This document shows positions 6,531-11,430 of a DNA stretch of 11,430 nucleotides, piece by piece. The DNA lies in the NCBI GenBank assembly GCA_002686115.1, contig NZAF01000054.1:1-11430 (forward strand). The letters run 5' to 3'. The notes beneath the pieces were generated by a model. The model did not search any database. It was not told the origin of the DNA and worked only from the letters and a program-made list of their open reading frames with translations. The position numbers and the translations under genes are program-made. Source of the DNA: Halobacteriovorax sp. GTDB taxonomy: Bacteria > Bdellovibrionota > Bacteriovoracia > Bacteriovoracales > Bacteriovoracaceae. Every line of letters begins with the position of its first letter. The first letter of the stretch is position 1.

Positions 6531-7031
6531 ATGTTTTTACCTCTCTTTTTGGCCTTCACTCTACTTCCAGCGATTGAAATCTATTTTCTCTTTAAAATTG
6601 GAAGTACTTTAGGGGGCCTAAATACTTTCTTATTCGTTATCTTCACGGGAGCAGTTGGTGCATACCTAGCAAAGCTTGAAGGTAGGCTTATACTTCAAAA
6701 AATCAGTAATGAGCTTAATAGAGGTCAGATCCCCTCTGACAGCATCATTAGTGGTCTTCTTATTTTTGCAGGAGGCTTACTTTTATTGACTCCGGGTTTT
6801 TTAACAGACTTTATAGGCTTCTCCTTTGTCTTTCCAGGCACGAGACATCTTCTCGTTATCTTTTTTAAGGGTGTCTTTGGAAAAGCAATCCAAAGTGGAA
6901 ATGTTCAGTTTTATAGTAACTTCACAGGCTCTGGTATGAGTGGTTCAAGTAGTTATCATTACGAGAGTCATTCAGGACCTAAACAAGTTGGTCCCGATAC
7001 TTTTGAAGCAGAATATAAGAAAAAGTCATAA
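6531..7031 (+). CDS. fxsA: FxsA family inner-membrane protein
   Basis: A 166-aa polytopic cytoplasmic-membrane protein; E. coli FxsA (about 158 aa) is known for relieving F-plasmid exclusion of phage T7 when overproduced, and its normal role is unclear. Features match the family: an N-terminal helix with LPAIEIYFLFKIG (~1-23), a second helix with FVIFTGAVGAYLAKLEG (~34-51), the conserved Q-region and a third hydrophobic region GGLLLLTPGFLTDFIGF (~81-97). The C-terminal tail from ~125 is Gly/Ser-rich and ends in Lys, probably cytoplasmic and unstructured. AAAGGA precedes the ATG at normal spacing. It is the first gene of the plus-strand run, 36 nt before ilvA. Confidence 0.92.
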   Translation: MFLPLFLAFTLLPAIEIYFLFKIGSTLGGLNTFLFVIFTGAVGAYLAKLEGRLILQKISNELNRGQIPSDSIISGLLIFAGGLLLLTPGFLTDFIGFSFVFPGTRHLLVIFFKGVFGKAIQSGNVQFYSNFTGSGMSGSSSYHYESHSGPKQVGPDTFEAEYKKKS

Positions 7032-7067
7032 CTTGCCGCTTAATTTTTACGAGGCTAGAATGAGCTT

Positions 7068-8303
7068 ATGGAAAAAGTTACTCTAAAAGAAATTAAAGAA
7101 GCAAAAGCTCTTTTAAAAGAGCAAATCATTAGAACTCCTCTGACATATGCGACAATGCTTAGCGAAATGGTTCAATGTGATGTCTACCTAAAACTAGAAA
7201 ATCTTCAGCTAACAGGAGCATATAAAGTTCGCGGCGCTCTTAATAAACTCTCAAGCTTAACAGAAGAAGAAAAATCACGTGGTATCATTTGTTCTTCAGC
7301 AGGTAATCACGCACAAGGTGTAGCTCTTGCTGCAAAAAAATTAGGTATCAAGGCAACAATTGTTATGCCTGAAACGACCCCGCTTTCAAAGGTAATAGGT
7401 ACCAAGAGATTTGGAGCAGAGATCGTCTTACATGGAAAATTCTATGATGAGGCCTATAAGAAAGCTTTAAAAATACAAGAAGAGAATAACCTCACTTTTA
7501 TTCCCCCATTTAATGACAATCATATTATTGCGGGTCAGGGAACTGTTGGACTTGAAATCTATGAGGATGCTAAGAAATTAGATATTGTCGTTGTCCCTAT
7601 CGGTGGCGGCGGTCTCATCTCAGGTGTTTCTATTGCACTAAAAAGCCTCAATCCTAATATTAAAATTATTGGAGTTGAAGCCGAAAATATGCCTGCGATG
7701 AAACATTCAATTGAGAAAGGTAAGATTGTTACCATAAAAAAGAATAAAACAATCGCAGATGGAATTGCTGTAACACAAGTCAAAGATATTACTTTTAATT
7801 ATGTTAAAGAATATGTGGATGAAATTGTAACGGTAACAGAAGCCGAAATGGCACATTCAATCATGCAGCTTCTTGAAATTGAAAAAGTATTAGTCGAAGC
7901 CTCAGGTGCCGCAAGTTTTGCAGCTATATACTATGACAAAATAAAAGACCTTAAAGGTAAAAAGGTTGGAGCAGTGATCTCTGGAGGAAATATAGATTTA
8001 AATTTTCTTGATCGCATTATTGAAAGAGGCCTTGTTGAGGATGGAAGAATTTGTAACTTTGTCGTCATGGTTCCTGATGCTCCTGGAATGATCTCTAAAG
8101 TTTCTACCATTATTGGAAAACATAGAGCGAATATTCTTGATGTCTTCCATGATCGCTATGATGCCTTTTCAAGCCTAGAACAAACGAAAGTACGCTTTAC
8201 AATAGAAACCAAAGGTCACGATCATGTTGAGACGATATTAAAAGAAATTGAATCATGTGGTTTTATTATAAAAAGAAAAGAAGATCAGAATGAGCATATT
8301 TAA
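7068..8303 (+). CDS. ilvA: Threonine ammonia-lyase (threonine dehydratase) with C-terminal ACT domain
   Basis: A PLP enzyme converting L-threonine to 2-oxobutanoate and ammonia. The 411-aa length fits the one-ACT-domain form (TIGR01127 type) rather than the ~514-aa E. coli IlvA or the ~330-aa TdcB. The PLP lysine is K53 in TGAYKVRGA; the substrate loop SSAGNHAQG is at 76-84; the phosphate-binding glycine loop PIGGGG is at 177-182; SGGNID at 305-310 contacts the PLP ring region. The ACT domain spans ~329-405, with DAPGMISKVSTIIG, and probably senses an amino acid. Whether the flux is biosynthetic (isoleucine) or catabolic cannot be told here; the symbol could equally be tdcB. GAGG sits 13 nt before this start but only 5 nt before an out-of-frame ATG at 7060. 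The gene overlaps astE by 14 nt. Confidence 0.93.
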   Translation: MEKVTLKEIKEAKALLKEQIIRTPLTYATMLSEMVQCDVYLKLENLQLTGAYKVRGALNKLSSLTEEEKSRGIICSSAGNHAQGVALAAKKLGIKATIVMPETTPLSKVIGTKRFGAEIVLHGKFYDEAYKKALKIQEENNLTFIPPFNDNHIIAGQGTVGLEIYEDAKKLDIVVVPIGGGGLISGVSIALKSLNPNIKIIGVEAENMPAMKHSIEKGKIVTIKKNKTIADGIAVTQVKDITFNYVKEYVDEIVTVTEAEMAHSIMQLLEIEKVLVEASGAASFAAIYYDKIKDLKGKKVGAVISGGNIDLNFLDRIIERGLVEDGRICNFVVMVPDAPGMISKVSTIIGKHRANILDVFHDRYDAFSSLEQTKVRFTIETKGHDHVETILKEIESCGFIIKRKEDQNEHI

Positions 8304-9291
8304 TGAAATAAGAAAAAGAGAATCAGTTATCCCCCTACTTCTTGATGAGAGTTTTGAATCTCCGTCTGAGTCCATTACAATAAATGGTCAAAAAGTAGAG
8401 GCCCTATCGAAGTCAATTTTTAAAATAACCCCTCAAGTGATTAATAAAGAAGAATGCTTTTTATACTCATGTGGAATTCATGGAAACGAAACGGCCCCCA
8501 TTGAAATTGTCTCAGATATTTTAATAAAAATTTTAAATAATAAACTTCATTGCCAAGCTCCGACATTAATTATCTTTGGAAATCTAGAGGCCATGCGAGC
8601 TCAAAAAAGATTTATCGACTTCAATCTCAATAGACTTTTTAATAAAGACTATGAAAAGCACATTGATGCGACTGAGGCAAAAAGAGCACAAGAACTAGAA
8701 GAAGTTGTCTTTAACTTTAGAGAGGAGACCCAACCTCTTACACTTCTTCATCTTGATCTTCATACCGCAATAAAAGGCTCTAAGCACAAAAGGTTTGCGA
8801 TTTGTCCCGTTGCAAATACTCAAACAAGTGAACACATCAATATCTTTAAGGCCATGAACCTTGATGCAAATATCAAGAAAACAACCTCATCAAATACATT
8901 TTCAGACTTTACATCAAATATGAAAAATTCTCATTCATATACACTTGAGCTAGGAAAAGTCATGCCATTTGGTGAAAATAATCATGAAGATTTTTTCGAC
9001 TCAAGAAAAACACTTGAAGACCTATTAAGTGGAAATGAATGCAAATCCAAAGAAAAAGAACTCTTTAACTACATCACTTCAAAAAAGATCGTAAAAGAGA
9101 ATGATACTTTCAAATACCTCGTTGATGAGAATGATGACAACTTTTTTCTAATCCCAAAGAACACCGATATATATGAACAAGATGGTCAAAAAGTTAGATA
9201 TGATAAAGACACATATATGCTCTTTGCAAATTCCTCTGTCAAACGCGGACAGTGGGCCGGTATACTACTTGAAAGACTTGAAAACCTATAA
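8290..9291 (+). CDS. astE: Succinylglutamate desuccinylase (AstE)
   Basis: A zinc-dependent M14-like amidohydrolase that splits N-succinylglutamate into succinate and glutamate, the last step of the arginine succinyltransferase (AST) pathway. The 333-aa length and motif order match E. coli AstE. GIHGNETAP carries zinc ligands H64 and E67; FNLNR (111-115) carries the substrate-binding Arg; HLDLHTAIKGS supplies zinc ligand H158; TLELGKVMPFG holds the probable general acid/base E220. The C-terminal barrel-like region has EQDGQ. LDLHTAI and ELGK favour AstE over aspartoacylase, although substrate is not proven. The start overlaps the 3' end of ilvA by 14 nt, implying translational coupling. Other ast genes are absent from the window. 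Confidence 0.87.
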   Translation: MSIFNEIRKRESVIPLLLDESFESPSESITINGQKVEALSKSIFKITPQVINKEECFLYSCGIHGNETAPIEIVSDILIKILNNKLHCQAPTLIIFGNLEAMRAQKRFIDFNLNRLFNKDYEKHIDATEAKRAQELEEVVFNFREETQPLTLLHLDLHTAIKGSKHKRFAICPVANTQTSEHINIFKAMNLDANIKKTTSSNTFSDFTSNMKNSHSYTLELGKVMPFGENNHEDFFDSRKTLEDLLSGNECKSKEKELFNYITSKKIVKENDTFKYLVDENDDNFFLIPKNTDIYEQDGQKVRYDKDTYMLFANSSVKRGQWAGILLERLENL

Positions 9292-9301
9292 GGACAAAAA
9301 A

Positions 9302-9802
9302 ATGAAAAATTATCTTATTTTAGCTGCAAGCAGTGGAAAAAACCTTGAACTAGCAAATAAAATCAAAGAGCATGCAACAAATGATAAAACTTCTTTTGAG
9401 GTAGTAGATCTTGAAGGATTAGCTCTCCCCCTCTACTCTCCTAATGCGGAAAAATCTGGTATTCCTGAAAATGCATCTGAACTTGCTACAAAGTTAATTA
9501 AGGCATCTGGATTAATCTTTTTGTCTCCTGAATACAACGGATCAACTGCTCCTCTCTTTAATAATACAATTGCCTGGATATCAAGAACTGGTGATGACTG
9601 GAGAGAAGCATTTAATGATAAGGTAACCGTTGTTGGAACACATAGTGGCGGTGGAGGACATCAGGTTCTCTCTCATATGCAAGACCAGCTCTCTTATGTA
9701 GGATGCAACGTCATCGGAAGAAAAATACTAACTTCATATGCAAAAGAGCTTAATCTTGAAAGTCTTGATGACGTTTTAAATAGACTTTACAAACTGTCTT
9801 AG
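9302..9802 (+). CDS. NADPH-dependent FMN reductase family flavoprotein
   Basis: A 166-aa flavodoxin-fold protein of the NADPH-dependent FMN/azo/chromate/quinone reductase family. The FMN phosphate loop region is LAASSGKNLELANK (7-20), with the usual GS.R..S form partly altered. The family signature SPEYNGSTAPLFNN spans 75-88, with the following AWIS helix at 91-94. The GTHSGGGGHQ stretch (112-121) forms the second flavin-contacting loop. The start at 9302 is chosen because TAAGGA (overlapping the astE stop) lies 7 nt upstream; an in-frame upstream extension would lie inside astE and precede the fold's first strand. Its substrate cannot be predicted. It lies in the same operon, 10 nt after astE and 6 nt before the acyltransferase gene. 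Confidence 0.88.
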   Translation: MKNYLILAASSGKNLELANKIKEHATNDKTSFEVVDLEGLALPLYSPNAEKSGIPENASELATKLIKASGLIFLSPEYNGSTAPLFNNTIAWISRTGDDWREAFNDKVTVVGTHSGGGGHQVLSHMQDQLSYVGCNVIGRKILTSYAKELNLESLDDVLNRLYKLS

Positions 9803-9808
9803 CTCCAC

Positions 9809-10939
9809 ATGAACTTAAGACTCTCACAAAATATTGATGATATTTTTGTAGAAGAATCTGGTAAGATTATAAGTTCACCGCATCCTCTATCTCAGTATAA
9901 AGTTCTTAAAAGCTTTGAAGAATCGGGTTCAGCTTGTTCAAATACAGGCTGGAGCCCTATTTACTTTAGCATGGGAGATCTCTATAGCTTTAGTTATGTT
10001 AAGTCTCATAGTTATGGTGAATACATTTTTGATTGGGCGTGGGCCGATCTCTACCAGAGATTAGGGCTTAATTATTATCCTAAGCTTATTCACGCTATTC
10101 CCTTCACTCCCGTAAATTCTGATAAAGTTATTTATAAAAATGAGAAGAGTGACCCATTTAAACTTCTAAAAGAAATCAAAGAGTTCTATGTTTCAAATAA
10201 CCTCTCATCACATCATTATCTCTTTGTGGAAAAAGAGCTTCATGAGCCTTTAGAAAAACTTGGTTACTTTAAGAAAAAAAGTCTTCAATACCATATGAAA
10301 GTAAACTTCAAAGACTATGACGAGTACATGGGCTCACTAAAAGCGAGAAAGAGAAAACAAATAAAAAAAGAAAGAACGATTGTCGAGAAATTTCTAAAAG
10401 ATAATTCTTATGAAGTCTTATTTAAACGAGCAACTAATCTCAACAAAACAGAACTTTCAAAAATATATGAACTCTATTTAACAACCATAGATAAGAAGTT
10501 CTCACACCCTTATCTCACGAAGGAGTTCTTTCTTAACCTAGATAAATTTAATGAATGCTTCTTCTTTTTGATGAAAAAAGATGATGATATTGATGCCATG
10601 GCATTATTTTTTGAAAGTGATGATACTCTATACGGACGCTATTGGGGCATAAAGCAGGAAGTCGCAAAGAAATGTTCTTACCTACACTTTGAACTGTGCT
10701 ACTACTTAGGGATAGAATATGCCATAGATACTCACAAAAGCTTATTTGAAGCGGGGGCCCAGGGAGAGCACAAGCTGTTACGTGGTTTTACACCTGTCGA
10801 AATCATCAGTTATCATCACATAAAAGCTCATGAGGTTGGTGAAATTATTAAAGAACATACAGAAAGACAAAATATACAAGTTGAGACTGATATAGCTTAT
10901 CTTAAAGAACATCTGCCCTTTAAGCACTCAAATCTTTAG
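9809..10939 (+). CDS. FemAB-like / GNAT-fold acyltransferase family protein (COG3146, DUF482)
   Basis: A 376-aa member of the widespread Pfam FemAB_like (formerly DUF482) family, annotated as 'peptidogalycan biosynthesis' but without proven substrate. Hallmarks appear in order: EYIFDWAWADLYQRLG (71-86) and YYPKLIHAIPFTPV (89-102); the basic helix SLKARKRKQIKKER (176-189); LYGRYWG (274-280); HFELCYYLGIEYAI (293-306); and FEAGAQGEHKLLRGF (313-327). The fold is a double GNAT like FemX/MurM, so aminoacyl or acyl transfer to an amine is likely. No signal peptide is seen, so it is cytoplasmic. The ribosome site is weak, and the 6-nt gap from the FMN reductase suggests coupling. The last 20 bp overlap the convergent gene on the minus strand. 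Confidence 0.85.
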   Translation: MNLRLSQNIDDIFVEESGKIISSPHPLSQYKVLKSFEESGSACSNTGWSPIYFSMGDLYSFSYVKSHSYGEYIFDWAWADLYQRLGLNYYPKLIHAIPFTPVNSDKVIYKNEKSDPFKLLKEIKEFYVSNNLSSHHYLFVEKELHEPLEKLGYFKKKSLQYHMKVNFKDYDEYMGSLKARKRKQIKKERTIVEKFLKDNSYEVLFKRATNLNKTELSKIYELYLTTIDKKFSHPYLTKEFFLNLDKFNECFFFLMKKDDDIDAMALFFESDDTLYGRYWGIKQEVAKKCSYLHFELCYYLGIEYAIDTHKSLFEAGAQGEHKLLRGFTPVEIISYHHIKAHEVGEIIKEHTERQNIQVETDIAYLKEHLPFKHSNL

Positions 10940-11430
10940 AGTCAAAATCATCAGAATAAATCTCTCTCTCTTTTATAAAAGACATTGGCAAAAGAATTGA
11001 GAGATGCGTTTTTCCATGAAAGTCTTCAAAGAATGTTGTTCCTTGTAAAATTTCAATTTCTTTTTTCAAGAGACCTAATTCATGATTATTATAGGCCGTG
11101 AATGAGTCATTTATCTTTGTCTCATGATCAGAGTTAATAATTTCACCAGCATCGGCCATAGTAATATAAAGGTAGTCTTTTGCATCGTTTTCGATCTTTT
11201 CAAAAAAGAGATTATAAAATTCGCTATGTCCTTTAGTGTTCATAACATCAAGCGTGAGTTCAATAATAGACTCAAAAGCTTCCTTATTTACATATACCTG
11301 TTTATTTATACTCTCATCAAAAGAGAGATTAACATTCTTTGTGACGAACTCATCTGACGTCAACTTATCCCCAAGAATGCTCTTAACTGTTTCACGAATC
11401 TCAATCTTCTCCTTTTCTGAAAATGAGTTA
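10920..11430 (-). CDS. C-terminal part of a protein with a degenerate histidine-kinase-like ATPase domain (runs off right edge)
   Basis: The frame is open from the stop at 10920 to the right edge (169 residues visible), so a TTG at 11363 need not be the start. The chain reads as the end of a GHKL/HATPase_c domain: a strand and helix (VYVNKEAFESIIELTLDVM), a central strand YLYITMADAGEI where kinases have D-x-G-x-G, HELGLLKKEIEILQG in the place of the GLGL helix, and a final strand THLSILLP. Key ATP-binding residues look eroded: no N-box Asn pair, the second Gly of D-x-G-x-G replaced, and the first Gly of GLGL replaced by Glu. It may be an inactive sensor kinase or a partner protein; the upstream part is needed. 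It overlaps the acyltransferase gene tail to tail by 20 bp. Confidence 0.6.
   Translation of the reverse strand, partial: NSFSEKEKIEIRETVKSILGDKLTSDEFVTKNVNLSFDESINKQVYVNKEAFESIIELTLDVMNTKGHSEFYNLFFEKIENDAKDYLYITMADAGEIINSDHETKINDSFTAYNNHELGLLKKEIEILQGTTFFEDFHGKTHLSILLPMSFIKEREIYSDDFDSKDLSA

Noticed and set aside
9173..9301. Earlier in-frame start for the FMN reductase inside astE
   Set aside because: It would add 43 residues unlike the family and overlap astE by over 100 bp; a good ribosome site directly precedes 9302.
1..11430. CRISPR arrays, tRNA or rRNA genes, insertion sequences, phage or toxin-antitoxin genes
   Set aside because: No regularly spaced short repeats, cloverleaf-like segments, transposase motifs or terminal inverted repeats were seen; the only sizeable repeats are the duplicated promoter and lipoprotein segments.

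Overview
This A+T-rich window carries standard proteobacterial-type genes (clpS-clpA, fxsA, ilvA, astE) beside several exported proteins and lipoproteins of no recognised family. The protein features are compatible with Bdellovibrionota, perhaps the Bacteriovorax/Halobacteriovorax lineage of low-GC predatory bacteria. That assignment is an inference from composition and gene content; no rRNA or other phylogenetic marker is present.

Layout. (1) 1-1325, minus: clpS followed by the 5' third of clpA, the N-degron adaptor and unfoldase of the ClpAP protease; clpA runs off the left edge. (2) 1529-2038, plus: a small TerB-like protein, divergent from clpS. (3) 2065-6442, minus: a cell-envelope block with a 545-aa lipoprotein, a 256-aa lipoprotein, a 374-aa Sec-exported protein and a 113-aa membrane-anchored protein. 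(4) 6531-10939, plus: a compact likely operon of fxsA, threonine ammonia-lyase, succinylglutamate desuccinylase, a small FMN reductase and a FemAB/GNAT-like acyltransferase. Its gaps are 36 nt, a 14-nt overlap, 10 nt and 6 nt. (5) 10920-11430, minus: the 3' end of a protein resembling a degenerate histidine-kinase ATPase domain; it overlaps the acyltransferase gene tail to tail by 20 bp and runs off the right edge.

The most interesting part is block 3. A 125-bp promoter module occurs twice as a direct repeat (4546-4670 and 5965-6089; 4 differences by eye, no indels). Each copy has a strong sigma-54-type -24/-12 element with exactly 10 nt between GG and GC. About 76 nt upstream of the predicted start of transcription is a perfect inverted repeat, GTCTAA-N3-TTAGAC, whose only difference between copies lies in the spacer. 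Copy A sits directly before the 256-aa lipoprotein gene. Copy B is followed by only the last ~25 codons of a second copy of that lipoprotein gene, 702 bp having been lost at a GGGGATA microhomology, and then by the 374-aa exported protein gene. A duplicated lipoprotein gene has thus been reduced to its promoter plus a 3' scar, and the promoter now appears to drive the next gene. The two envelope genes are therefore predicted to be co-regulated by the same enhancer-binding protein. A rho-independent terminator (4675-4719) closes the copy-B unit before the copy-A promoter begins.

The plus-strand operon combines amino-acid catabolism (threonine deamination, succinylglutamate hydrolysis) with membrane and redox functions. 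The rest of an arginine succinyltransferase pathway is not in the window.
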